From contig NZ_CP060490.1 in NCBI RefSeq assembly GCF_014334055.1, forward strand, positions 1,984,001 to 2,048,000: 64,000 nucleotides of DNA, read 5' to 3'. This document shows positions 17,259 to 24,704 of the stretch, in pieces. The DNA comes from Oscillibacter hominis. Its GTDB lineage: Bacteria > Bacillota > Clostridia > Oscillospirales > Oscillospiraceae. A program made the position numbers and the translations under genes. The notes beneath the pieces are model-generated. The model ran no database searches. It was given only the letters and a program-made list of their open reading frames with translations, and was not told the origin of the DNA. Every line of letters starts with the position of its first letter. Position 1 is the stretch's first letter.

Positions 17259-18515
17259 ATGACCATTGGACAGAGAATCGCGCAAAAGCGAAAAGAGCAG
17301 AACCTCTCCCAGGAGGCCCTGGGGGATGCGCTGGGTGTCTCCCGGCAGGCCATCTATAAATGGGAGAGCGACGCCACGCTGCCGGAGATTGAAAAGCTGA
17401 TCGCCATGAGCCGCCTGTTCCGCGTATCCGTGGGATGGCTGTTGGGCGTGGAGGAGGACGCTCCCTCGGATCCGCCGGCTGAACTGTCAGATACCCAGCT
17501 GAAGATGGTGGAAGAGATTGTGGGGCGGTACATCCAGGCTCAGCCACCGGCAAAAAAGTCCCCCTGGGGAAAGTGGGACGTTCGGATTTTATTCGCGCTG
17601 TGCGGCATCCTGCTGGCTTTGCTGATGGGCATAAACAGCCGGGTAAAGCAGCTGGACAATAACTACGACAGCCTGCAAAACTCCATCTCCCGGGTGGAGC
17701 GGAGCGTGGACAGCCAGATTGGAGGCATCTCCGGCCGGGTGGAGGAAATCCTGAAGGCGCAGAACAGCCTCACCGCCGACTACGGCGCGGAGATTGTCCA
17801 CACGGACCTGAAGGACAACCGCATCGTCTTCTCCGTTCACGCCGTGCCCAAAACCTACACAGAGGGCATGTCCGTGGAGTTCTCCATCGACAACGGTACA
17901 GGCGGCGTCTCCTATATCCCGGGAGAGAAGGCGGTCAACGGCAGCTTCACTGCCACGCTGGCCTGCCCCCTTACGGACAGCATCAACATCTCCGCCGTGT
18001 TCACCTCTGCAGACGGAACCCGCCAAACTCAGCTCCTGGAGCGCTTTGATGACCTGTACACTACCTCCCTGCCCGCCGTGGACCTGCTGGCCTATGGCCA
18101 TCTGTTGGGCCTGAAGGCGGATGAAAGCGGCCGGATCGCCCTGCCGGAGACCTATGTCACCACACAGCCGGGCTTTTCCGTGTACGCCGTCAACGGAGAC
18201 GTCGGCCAGTCGGAGATTGGCTCGGTGCGGGTTGGGCTGTTCAAAAACCGCAGGCTGGTCACATGGCTGGACCCCTGCGATCAGCCGGACGGCTTTCATG
18301 GCGACTTCGAGAATTCCTCCTTTTTCCGCCTGGCAGAAAGGGCCGTCACTATGGCAAATGGCTCCGATCAGCTCTGCTTTGCCGCCGTGGTGGCGGATGA
18401 GTATGGCCGGGAGCTGGTGTACAGTGACGTCCCCTATATCCTGCAGGACGGGGAGCTGACCTGGCCCAATGCTTCGGACATCAGCAACCACAACCCCGTC
18501 AACTGGCGGTATTGA
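17259..18515 (+). CDS. Membrane-tethered XRE-family HTH protein
   Basis: A 418-residue protein. Residues 4-62 form a Cro/CI helix-turn-helix (IAQKRKEQNLSQEALGDALG, recognition helix SRQAIYKWES). One membrane segment lies near residues 107-125, then a predicted coiled coil (VKQLDNNYDSLQNSISRVER), then an approximately 240-residue beta-rich domain that would face outside. This layout suggests a one-component sensor that reads an external signal and binds DNA directly, as in related membrane HTH proteins of Clostridia. AAAGGAGG lies nine bases before the ATG. Convergent with the pyridoxal kinase gene. Ligand and targets are unknown. Confidence 0.8.
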   Translation: MTIGQRIAQKRKEQNLSQEALGDALGVSRQAIYKWESDATLPEIEKLIAMSRLFRVSVGWLLGVEEDAPSDPPAELSDTQLKMVEEIVGRYIQAQPPAKKSPWGKWDVRILFALCGILLALLMGINSRVKQLDNNYDSLQNSISRVERSVDSQIGGISGRVEEILKAQNSLTADYGAEIVHTDLKDNRIVFSVHAVPKTYTEGMSVEFSIDNGTGGVSYIPGEKAVNGSFTATLACPLTDSINISAVFTSADGTRQTQLLERFDDLYTTSLPAVDLLAYGHLLGLKADESGRIALPETYVTTQPGFSVYAVNGDVGQSEIGSVRVGLFKNRRLVTWLDPCDQPDGFHGDFENSSFFRLAERAVTMANGSDQLCFAAVVADEYGRELVYSDVPYILQDGELTWPNASDISNHNPVNWRY

Positions 18516-18524
18516 GCGCATCAC

Positions 18525-18561
18525 AAAAATGCCGCCGGAGCAGTGCTCCGGCGGCATTTTT
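18525..18561. terminator. Bidirectional intrinsic terminator
   Basis: A perfect dyad AAAATGCCGCCGGAGCA with its complement at 18526-18560, A-run on one side and T-run on the other, between convergent genes. Confidence 0.93.
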
Positions 18562-18566
18562 CAGTG

Positions 18567-19406
18567 TTATCCCCGGTGCAGCTTCCACAGCAGCGGCTCA
18601 AAGTCCACGCCCTCACGCACCGGCAGGTTCTGGGGCGCCGAGTACGCCGCACACTCGCGGACAAACTCCACCGCGTCGGACACGGCCTCCATCAAGCTGC
18701 GGCCCCCCACCAACGCGCCGGTTAAAACGCTGGCAAACACGTCTCCCGTCCCGTGGAACTCCCTGGTCTCAAAGGTGGTCTGGATGATTTCTGCCTTCCC
18801 GCTGCGCGCGTCAAAGCAGGCGGCGCCGATCTTTGTGGGCTCAAGAGAGACGCCGGTGAGCACAACCGACCGCTTCCCTCCCAGGCTCAGTTTTTCCACC
18901 CATCGGCGGTACCCGGCCTCATCTGTGCGCAGCGCATCATAGGGGACGCCCAGCATAAAAGCCGCCTCCGTCAGATTGGGGGTGATGACATCCGCCAGCG
19001 TGGCCATCCGCGCCATGGCATCGCACATGGCCGGCGTGTAGGTGGCATAGCTCTGTCCGTGATCCCCCATCACCGGGTCCACCACAACCACCGTGGAGCC
19101 ATCCCGCCGAAAGGTGCGGATGAACTCCGCCGTGATCGCCATCTGCCGCTCGCTGCCCATAAAGCCGCTGTAGATGGCGTCAAAATGCAGCCCCAACTCC
19201 TTCCAGTGGGCAGCTACCTTGGGCATCTCATCGGTCATGTCCAAAAAGGTGTAGCCGGTAAACCCACCGGTGTGAGTGGACAGGAAGGCCGTGGGCAGCG
19301 GGCAGCACTGAACGCCCATGGCAGAGAGTACAGGAATCGCCACGGTGAGGGAGCATCGGCCGAAGCCTGACAGATCGTGGATGGCTGCAACGCGGGGAGT
19401 TGGCAT
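18567..19406 (-). CDS. pdxK: Pyridoxal/pyridoxamine kinase (ribokinase fold)
   Basis: Phosphorylates B6 vitamers to pyridoxal 5'-phosphate using ATP. The 279-residue product carries the PdxK/PdxY features: HDLSGFGRCSLT at the N-terminus, VVVVDPVMGDHGQSY (magnesium and ATP), DVITPNLTEAAFMLG, and the catalytic-base loop EFHGTGDVFASVL with Asp in GTGD. The ATG ending at 19406 is chosen because GGAG lies nine bases upstream; an ATG three codons earlier touches GGAG. A clear promoter precedes it at 19441-19469. No B6 biosynthesis genes are adjacent, so it probably serves salvage. Confidence 0.9.
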   Translation of the reverse strand: MPTPRVAAIHDLSGFGRCSLTVAIPVLSAMGVQCCPLPTAFLSTHTGGFTGYTFLDMTDEMPKVAAHWKELGLHFDAIYSGFMGSERQMAITAEFIRTFRRDGSTVVVVDPVMGDHGQSYATYTPAMCDAMARMATLADVITPNLTEAAFMLGVPYDALRTDEAGYRRWVEKLSLGGKRSVVLTGVSLEPTKIGAACFDARSGKAEIIQTTFETREFHGTGDVFASVLTGALVGGRSLMEAVSDAVEFVRECAAYSAPQNLPVREGVDFEPLLWKLHRG

Positions 19407-19440
19407 TTCGTTCATCTCCAAGTACAATCAAATTGTTTCT

Positions 19441-19469
19441 ATTATACGTTGTTTTTTTCTGTTGTTCAA
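19441..19469 (-). promoter_or_regulatory. Promoter of the pyridoxal kinase gene
   Basis: Minus strand TTGAAC, 17-bp spacer, TATAAT, 35 bases before the start codon. Confidence 0.75.
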
Positions 19470-19663
19470 GCGAGGAAACTGTGTTAAAATAACCAAAGAT
19501 GCCCCGGCCTGCCGCCGGGACGGGCACGCGGGAAAGTGGTTGGCATATTAGGGGCTGCCACCTCAATGCATTTTTTGTCACATCCCGATGACAGCGGGTA
19601 TGGCGCATGAAGCGTGCGTTCCGCCTACCCTCTCCGGATAATAGCAGAGGGAAAATAAAATAT

Positions 19664-19749
19664 GCGGGCGTGGTGGAATTGGTAGACTCGATGGATTTAG
19701 GTTCCATTACCTTCGTGGTGTGCGGGTTCGAGTCCCGCCGCCCGCACCA
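19664..19749 (+). tRNA. tRNA-Leu (anticodon TAG)
   Basis: An 86-base class II tRNA. The acceptor stem GCGGGCG pairs with CGCCCGC at 19739-19745; the discriminator is A and CCA is encoded. The anticodon arm is TGGA-TTTAGGT-TCCA giving anticodon TAG (reads CUN leucine codons). A variable arm of leucine type lies between it and the T arm (GCGGG-TTCGAGT-CCCGC). Confidence 0.96.
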
Positions 19750-19750
19750 C

Positions 19751-19790
19751 GTCGGAGCAAGCTATGTATCGCTTGCTCCGACTTATTTTA
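19751..19790 (+). terminator. Intrinsic terminator of tRNA-Leu
   Basis: A 12-bp perfect stem GTCGGAGCAAGC with eight-base loop, followed by TTATTTTAT, starting two bases after the CCA end. Confidence 0.85.
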
Positions 19791-19921
19791 TAAGTCAGAG
19801 CGCGCTCACGCCGCTGCTCCTCCTTTTAAAATCGAACCCGCTGGGCTGGGCTTCGATTTTGTTGGCCGTCTTCGGCGGCCTCTTCTCCAGGAGCAAAAAC
19901 ATCGATTTTAGCCTCCTCGTG

Positions 19922-19962
19922 CAAAACAAAAGGACACGACATAGTCGTGTCCTTTTGTTTTG
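19922..19962. terminator. Long perfect hairpin, bidirectional terminator
   Basis: A 19-bp perfect stem with a three-base loop; the core GGACACGAC is flanked by AAAACAAAA on one side and TTTTGTTTT on the other, so either strand yields a GC core followed by a T-rich tract. It would stop the histidine kinase transcript coming from the right. Confidence 0.8.
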
Positions 19963-20060
19963 ACTCCGACAGCAAAGCTGTCTCCGTTCCGATTTGATCT
20001 TTTAGCGGCGAAAGTGAATTCCGCCTAAGAAATTCTTCGCTTTCCATCCAAAATAGGCTT

Positions 20061-21374
20061 TTAAATCAGCATTCGAAGCGTAAATATCCCATCCTCTGCC
20101 GTGCAGACGGGAGGCTGAACGGAGAGGGAGGCGATACTCTGCAGGCCCAGGCCGTGGCCGGGTCGATCCGTACTGGGCAGACCTGTGTCTGGGTTCAGTT
20201 GGAGCGTTCCGTGGTAAGAATTGGAAATTTCAAAGTACACTTGATGGCCTTTATGATGCAGGATGAGCCGGATCTGCCGCTCCGGTTCCGGGACCTGGAT
20301 GGCGGCGTGGATGGCGTTTTCCAGGCTGTTGCAAAGCGCCATCATCAAACCGATCCGGCGGCCGGGGCCGACTTCCGGCATGAAGGCCTGGATAGAGAAA
20401 CGGATGTTCTCCGTCTTTGCCCACTGCACATAGTAGGCCAAAAGCTGGTTAAAAACGGGGTCCTCACAGTATCGGTCTACGGATTTCTCGCCCCGCTCCA
20501 ACTGCGTGCGGATTTCCGCGCGGGCGCCCTCGGCGTCACCGGCGTCCAAATACGCAAGAACCGCCTGTAGAAAATGACGCTGGTCATGACGGGCTACCGC
20601 CTGTTCCCGGACATGCCGCTCCATCTGCCGCTCCTGTTCCTGGACCATGTGAATTTGGGTTTGGAGCAGAGCGGCATCCTGCTTTAAGCGGGCCTGATTC
20701 CGCTGCACGGCCAGCGTGTGGAAGAGAACCCGGTAGAACGCCGGCAGCAGAATGGACATCAGCAAAACGCCAAATGGATTTTGGACCTTGCGGGAAAGCG
20801 GATCAGGATAGCACCGGAACAAAAGGAGCGCGATGCAGATCAGGCCCAAAAGGGCGGACAGCATGACCCAGCCCGTGGGCTGACTTTCTGTGCTGGCCCA
20901 AATTTCACTGCGCTGGAAGATAACAAAATAGCCCAGCAGCAGCAAAAAAAACATACAGGTGAGAAGAGCGTGCAGAAAGATTGGATGCCACTCCTGGTAG
21001 AAAAGATTTGCAAGAGCGTCTACCTGGGCGCCAATGATCCAGATGGTGAACATGAGAAAAAGCGTACGCTGGTCTCGGTATTTGGATATATGTACAGGGT
21101 AGGCGATATACTCCACCGCTCCTTGCAGAACGGAGCCCAGCATTCCGGCGGCGGGGCTCGGGAAAATCCGCAGGTGCGAAAACATAAAGTTCAGCCAGAG
21201 AATGCAATAGGCCCCGAGTAAGGAAAGCCGGGCCTTTTTGGTGTTCATCCGATGTGGAATCAAGCAGTAGAACGCAAAAAGCGTGACGGGGACCACCAGA
21301 AGCATCCGCCAGAAGGCCCGTTCCCCCAGCGCATCCAGGGTGACAAGGCCGTTGAAAAACGTCATTTCAGGCAT
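20061..21374 (-). CDS. Sensor histidine kinase, GHKL/AgrC-like
   Basis: Membrane sensor kinase of 437 residues partnered with the upstream LytTR regulator. About six or seven membrane segments occupy residues 22-220, a helix with coiled-coil character follows, then the phosphoacceptor box ARHDQRHFLQAVL (H263), the N box NSLENAIHAA (N349-N353) and the G box GHGLGLQS (406 on). This is the class 10 layout used in peptide signalling. The ATG ending at 21374 has AGGAGG eight bases upstream and overlaps the end of the regulator gene by eight bases, so the two are translationally coupled. Signal unknown; no peptide precursor was recognised nearby. Confidence 0.88.
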   Translation of the reverse strand: MPEMTFFNGLVTLDALGERAFWRMLLVVPVTLFAFYCLIPHRMNTKKARLSLLGAYCILWLNFMFSHLRIFPSPAAGMLGSVLQGAVEYIAYPVHISKYRDQRTLFLMFTIWIIGAQVDALANLFYQEWHPIFLHALLTCMFFLLLLGYFVIFQRSEIWASTESQPTGWVMLSALLGLICIALLLFRCYPDPLSRKVQNPFGVLLMSILLPAFYRVLFHTLAVQRNQARLKQDAALLQTQIHMVQEQERQMERHVREQAVARHDQRHFLQAVLAYLDAGDAEGARAEIRTQLERGEKSVDRYCEDPVFNQLLAYYVQWAKTENIRFSIQAFMPEVGPGRRIGLMMALCNSLENAIHAAIQVPEPERQIRLILHHKGHQVYFEISNSYHGTLQLNPDTGLPSTDRPGHGLGLQSIASLSVQPPVCTAEDGIFTLRMLI

Positions 21375-22107
21375 GGACGGCGCCTCCTGCGCTGAAGCGG
21401 CGGTGGCAGTAGGCCAGATAGGCCTGCCGCACAGCCGCACGGCGATCCCGGGCGATAACGATCTGATGGCCTCCGGTCAGCTCCACAGCCGTATCGCCCA
21501 AAAACTCGATGCAGTCCATGTTGACGGCGCATCCGCGCCGCACCAGAAGAAAGCGGCCGTCCAGAATCTCCCACAACTGAGCGAACGTGGGCTGACGGAG
21601 AGCCGCGTTCACCTGTCCGGTAAGTGTGTGATAGCAAAGCTTTCTTCCGCTGGCCTCTGCATAGATCAGTTCCCAGAAGAAAATCCGGCGGATTCCGTCG
21701 TCCACATGAACCGCGATAGCGCCGGCACACTCGGTGCGGCACCGTTCCACGGCCTGATCCAAGGCATGAAACACCGCCTGCTGGTCCAACGGCTTGAGAA
21801 GATAGCTCATGGCCTCCGTACGGTAGGAATCCAGGGCAAACTCGCGGCTGACGGTCAGATAAAGAATCGGCGCGGCGGGAAAGGTTGTGCGCAGTTCGCG
21901 GCCCAGTTCAATTCCGTTAAGACCCGGCATGAGGATATCCAGCATAAAAATATCGAAAAGTACGCCCGCGTCCAGCACGTCGCTGGCGCAGGAGTAAAAG
22001 CAGGGCTCCAGCTCCAGGCCAGGCCGCATCTTTTGATATTCCCTGATTAGGCCCCTCAATTTGAAAAGATCATCTCTGCGGTCGTCGCAGATTGCAATCC
22101 GCAGCAT
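21367..22107 (-). CDS. LytTR-family response regulator
   Basis: A 246-residue AgrA/VirR-type regulator. The receiver domain (1-120) has the acidic pair D8 D9 in AICDDRRDD, phosphoacceptor D57 in FMLDILMPG and the conserved Lys in LLKPLD. A LytTR DNA-binding domain follows (about 140-240), including FLVRRGCAVNMDCIEFL. The ATG ending at 22107 has AGGAGGG upstream; the longer frame has no ribosome site. It is first in an operon with the histidine kinase and is divergent from the tyrosine recombinase gene, so it may control that gene, the adhesin locus, or both. The targets are inference. Confidence 0.9.
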   Translation of the reverse strand: MLRIAICDDRRDDLFKLRGLIREYQKMRPGLELEPCFYSCASDVLDAGVLFDIFMLDILMPGLNGIELGRELRTTFPAAPILYLTVSREFALDSYRTEAMSYLLKPLDQQAVFHALDQAVERCRTECAGAIAVHVDDGIRRIFFWELIYAEASGRKLCYHTLTGQVNAALRQPTFAQLWEILDGRFLLVRRGCAVNMDCIEFLGDTAVELTGGHQIVIARDRRAAVRQAYLAYCHRRFSAGGAVHA

Positions 22108-22342
22108 CCAATGCCACCCTCCTGTGTCCTGGAATTTGGCGGCTTCCTTTTTCAGGAAAGGGCGCGCCCGTTTCATCATACCATCCGGGTTTTTGGCTGT
22201 CATATGTAAATAATGGTAATTTCCCGCAATTCGCGCCAGATGGAGAGCAGTTCGTGCCACAAGTCCCCCGGCAGGCTGCGGTTGGATGTAATCTCTGGGA
22301 AGCGGTTATACTAAGCAAAATTGCCTAAAGGGGGCTCGTCTC
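22108..22342. other. Divergent promoter region of regulator and recombinase genes
   Basis: 235 bases between the LytTR gene and the recombinase gene. A TATACT at 22307-22312 faces the recombinase, but the -35 (TTGGAT) is 19 bp away. I see no firm LytTR direct repeat by eye. Confidence 0.4.
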
Positions 22343-23194
22343 ATGTTGCGGGAAACTACCCATATTCTGAAATTGGAAGATCTGTCTGATTTTCTGGACA
22401 AGCTGAGCGAAGAAGAGCACAGCCCGGCCACACTGGAAAAGTATAACCGCGCGCTGAACCGGTTTTTTGCATGCCTTACGGACGGAGTGGTCAGCAAAAA
22501 ACTGGTGATCGCCTATAAAAATCAACTGTCCGCGCAATATGCGCCCGCCAGTGTGAACACAACGCTTGCCGCGCTGAACGGGCTGTTCAAATTTCTGGAC
22601 TGGCAGGAGTGCCGGGTGAAGCCGCTGCGCATCCAGCGCCGGGTGTTTGCCGCCCGGGAAAAGGAGTTGAGCCGGGAGGAGTATGAGCGTTTGGTGTCCG
22701 CATCAAAAGAGCAGGGCGACGAGCGGCTGTCCCTGCTGATTCAGCTGATGGGCGCCACCGGCCTTCGCGTCAGCGAAATCCATTCCGTGACGCTTTCTTC
22801 CGTGCAGCGCGGCAAGGCGGAAATCTCCATGAAGGGGAAGTCCCGGGTGATTTTACTGCCGGGCAAGCTCTGCCGCAAGCTGCTGAAATACGCCAAAAAA
22901 CAAAAAATTGCTTCCGGCGAGCTGTTTCTCACCAGAAGCGGACGGCCCCTGAACCGCAAAGAAATCTGGGCGCAGATGAAGCGCCTTTGCCGGGCGGCCA
23001 ATGTGGCCCCGGAGAAGGTCTTTCCGCATAACCTGCGGCATCTTTTCGCACGGATTTTCTATGCCGCGCATAAGGATATTTCCAAGCTGGCAGATCTTCT
23101 CGGCCACTCCAGTATCGAAACCACGAGAATTTATCTGCTCTCCTCCGGTGAAGAGCACATCCTGGCGCTGGATCGTTTACAGATGGTCTGTTGA
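22343..23194 (+). CDS. Tyrosine recombinase / site-specific integrase, candidate invertase
   Basis: Catalyses conservative strand exchange at paired short sites. The 283-residue product has an N-terminal core-binding SAM-like domain (10-95) and a catalytic domain with a complete active site: R142 (GLRVSE), Lys in MKGKSR (164/166), H229-x-x-R232 (HNLRH), H255 (LLGHSS) and nucleophile Y264 (TRIYL). No arm-binding domain is present, which fits Xer/Fim-type inversion rather than phage integration. AAAGGGGG lies eight bases before the ATG. Eight bases after its stop codon begins the first of two inverted 21-bp repeats with core-site structure, the likely substrate. Confidence 0.9.
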   Translation: MLRETTHILKLEDLSDFLDKLSEEEHSPATLEKYNRALNRFFACLTDGVVSKKLVIAYKNQLSAQYAPASVNTTLAALNGLFKFLDWQECRVKPLRIQRRVFAAREKELSREEYERLVSASKEQGDERLSLLIQLMGATGLRVSEIHSVTLSSVQRGKAEISMKGKSRVILLPGKLCRKLLKYAKKQKIASGELFLTRSGRPLNRKEIWAQMKRLCRAANVAPEKVFPHNLRHLFARIFYAAHKDISKLADLLGHSSIETTRIYLLSSGEEHILALDRLQMVC

Positions 23195-23201
23195 AAAACG
23201 G

Positions 23202-23222
23202 GACGGAATAATCCTTCCGTCC
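23202..23222. repeat. Inverted repeat IRL, candidate recombination site
   Basis: 21 bases, exact reverse complement of 23443-23463. Internally GACGGAA and TTCCGTC arms flank the asymmetric six-base centre TAATCC, the layout of a tyrosine-recombinase core site. In the wider context (23199-23224) it forms a 10-bp hairpin followed on the minus strand by TTTTT, so it may also terminate leftward transcripts. Confidence 0.8.
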
Positions 23223-23266
23223 CGTCAGTCCCTATTCAACTCATCCATACATATTAGTTTGTAATT

Positions 23267-23295
23267 AGTATAGTACAAAAAACAACAAGTTACAA
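23267..23295 (-). promoter_or_regulatory. Promoter inside the invertible segment, now facing left
   Basis: Minus strand TTGTAA, 17-bp spacer with a T tract, TATACT: the best promoter match in the segment. In the present orientation it points at the 3' end of the recombinase gene; after inversion it would point right. Confidence 0.6.
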
Positions 23296-23310
23296 GAGGT
23301 TTCGACAAAA

Positions 23311-23342
23311 TTGTAACAGACTTTTTTTTGTATCCTTATAAA
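23311..23342 (+). promoter_or_regulatory. Second, weaker promoter-like sequence facing right
   Basis: TTGTAA followed by a T tract and TTATAA/TATAAA at 19-20 bp spacing, which is longer than ideal. Its first half resembles the leftward promoter. Confidence 0.35.
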
Positions 23343-23358
23343 ATGGGCGCGAGAGTAA

Positions 23359-23384
23359 GACCGGTTATGCACCGGTCCTATTTT
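23359..23384 (+). terminator. Short hairpin inside the invertible segment
   Basis: GACCGGT-TATGC-ACCGGTC followed by CTATTTT; could attenuate transcripts from the rightward promoter in the present orientation. Confidence 0.45.
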
Positions 23385-23442
23385 CATGCCCTTTTTTCCT
23401 TCCTGTATGGGGGAACCCGCATGGTTCCACATATGCAAAATA

Positions 23443-23463
23443 GGACGGAAGGATTATTCCGTC
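23443..23463. repeat. Inverted repeat IRR, candidate recombination site
   Basis: Exact reverse complement of IRL (21 of 21), with the same GACGGAA/TTCCGTC arms and centre GGATTA. Matching stops at the neighbouring bases on both sides. Confidence 0.8.
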
Positions 23464-23483
23464 TTGAAGTGAAAGGATGGTAG

Positions 23484-23520
23484 AAAGCCGCATAAATCAA
23501 AATTTATGCGGCTTTTTTTT
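23484..23520 (+). terminator. Strong intrinsic terminator right of IRR
   Basis: A 14-bp perfect stem (AAAGCCGCATAAAT) with four-base loop followed by eight T. It would stop rightward transcripts leaving the invertible segment unless read through or antiterminated. Confidence 0.9.
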
Positions 23521-23639
23521 ATTGCTTTTCAGCCCCCTTGAATGCGTCACGGCGCGGCTCCATGCCGAAAAATAGCTGTTTCAGTTATTGATTCCGCACC
23601 CTGATTGATTAATCACTTTGAAAGCGGAGGAGTGGAGCG

Positions 23640-24282
23640 TTGAAGGATCAGGACGAATTAAGGGGTACTGCACGGGCAGCTATCATTAAAAGTGCAATGC
23701 AGGCCGTCCGGCTTCACGGGTTGGAAGGCCTGCGCATCCAGCACATTGGGGAGATATCCGGGTTTGCCGCCAGCAATCTCTACTCCCATTTTTCCAGTAA
23801 AGAAGAATTGCTTCAGGTCTGTTTTGAGACCGTGGACCGGCAGATCGCCGGGATTTTTGACCAGGTCCATGTGTCCCGGGAGCAGGCGGCGCAAGATCCG
23901 GAGGGGGAGATCCGCCGGCTATGGACCATCTATTGGCGCTGGCTGGTGAACCACCCGGACGAAACGGTGTTTTACCACCGGTACCGGGACAACGCCCGAT
24001 TTCCGGAATACGATAAAAAGCGGGATGTATCCTATTTTTCATCCTTGATCCAATCAGATTGACCGCCAGCTTCATATTTATGAAAAGATTTCTCCCGACG
24101 TTTTGTGGCTGCATGTTTTGACCGGCACAGTCCTGTATGCAAAATATGTGGCGGAAGGGGTTCTCCCAAACGCCCCCGCCACGGAACAAATTGTGTTCCG
24201 GCTGTTAATGGGCGGTCTGCGGGGGCTGTTCGGTCCTGCGGGCTCTTCGGAGGAAGCAAGATCGGAAATTCCGCGCGGCTAA
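23640..24282 (+). pseudogene. TetR-family regulator interrupted by a +1 frameshift
   Basis: Starts at TTG 23640 behind GGAGGAG. The first 140 codons encode a TetR DNA-binding domain (RAAIIKSAMQAVRLHGLEGL, then HIGEISGFAASNLYSHFSSK) and part of the ligand domain, ending at TGA 24060-24062. Moving one base forward at 24058 opens 74 more codons (IDRQLHIYEKISPDVLWLHV, then YAKYVAEGVLPNAP) that end at 24282, giving the usual total of about 213 residues. Either a recent disabling mutation, a sequencing error or a frameshifting site explains this; the truncated product could still bind DNA. A TGATTAATCA palindrome lies just upstream at 23606-23615. Confidence 0.75.
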
Positions 24283-24332
24283 TTGGATTTTTTACGGCTG
24301 TAGTGCGGCCGTCAGGAGGTGAATGTCGCGTT

Positions 24333-24596
24333 ATGGCCCTGAAAGAAGATACATCCCTGATTGGGTATCTTGCAGGGAATCTCGGCTGCCGGTATTTGTC
24401 TGACATAAAATACCTGGACGCCCCCGCATTTTCTGTTTACCGGCTTGTAACGGATATTCCGGCAGACAGATATTCCACCAGCCAATGGCTGGATGCCATC
24501 GACTATCTCGCGGGGCCGTGCGCGGGCCTGGAAAGCCTTGCGGCGGGAGAGCTGAAAGCAAGGCTGATGGATCGGCTGTATCAAATGCAGATGTAA
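24333..24596 (+). CDS. Small protein of unknown function
   Basis: An 87-residue open frame beginning at ATG 24333, about 11 bases after AGGAGGTG. The product starts MALKEDTSLIGYLAGNLGCR and is soluble with no signal peptide or membrane segment. I do not recognise a family. It sits between the broken TetR gene and the SLH-lectin gene in the same direction, so it may be co-transcribed with one of them. The ribosome site and codon pattern support it as real, but function cannot be proposed. Confidence 0.55.
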   Translation: MALKEDTSLIGYLAGNLGCRYLSDIKYLDAPAFSVYRLVTDIPADRYSTSQWLDAIDYLAGPCAGLESLAAGELKARLMDRLYQMQM

Positions 24597-24704
24597 GGGA
24601 CCTGACGCGAAGCCCGGGAAACAACGGGGCCGGCGGACGCCGGAACCGATCAATGATAGATGATGCATGGCAGTGCCATGCGGAATAAGAGAAGGAGTGA
24701 AAAT

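Larger units (their letters stand above)
19750..20060. other. Intergenic region after tRNA-Leu
   Basis: 311 bases holding two terminators (19751-19790 and 19922-19962). Between them is unassigned sequence with several short dyads; I see no credible gene. Confidence 0.5.
23223..23442. other. Candidate invertible 220-bp segment
   Basis: AT-rich segment bounded by exact inverted repeats next to a tyrosine recombinase gene. No gene of useful length lies inside. It contains two divergent promoter-like sequences with similar -35 regions and a hairpin at 23359-23377. The arrangement is that of an inverton (invertible promoter); inversion itself is not shown by a single sequence. Confidence 0.65.

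Noticed and set aside
23202..23463. The inverted-repeat segment as a MITE or small transposon
   Set aside because: No clear target-site duplication lies directly outside the repeats, and each repeat is itself a dyad with asymmetric centre, which suits a tyrosine-recombinase site better. A genome-wide copy search would settle it.
24050..24070. Programmed +1 frameshifting in the TetR gene
   Set aside because: The stop context TGAC matches prfB, but the codon before it is GAT, not a known slippery codon, and there is no SD-like stimulator at the right distance. Mutation or sequencing error is simpler.
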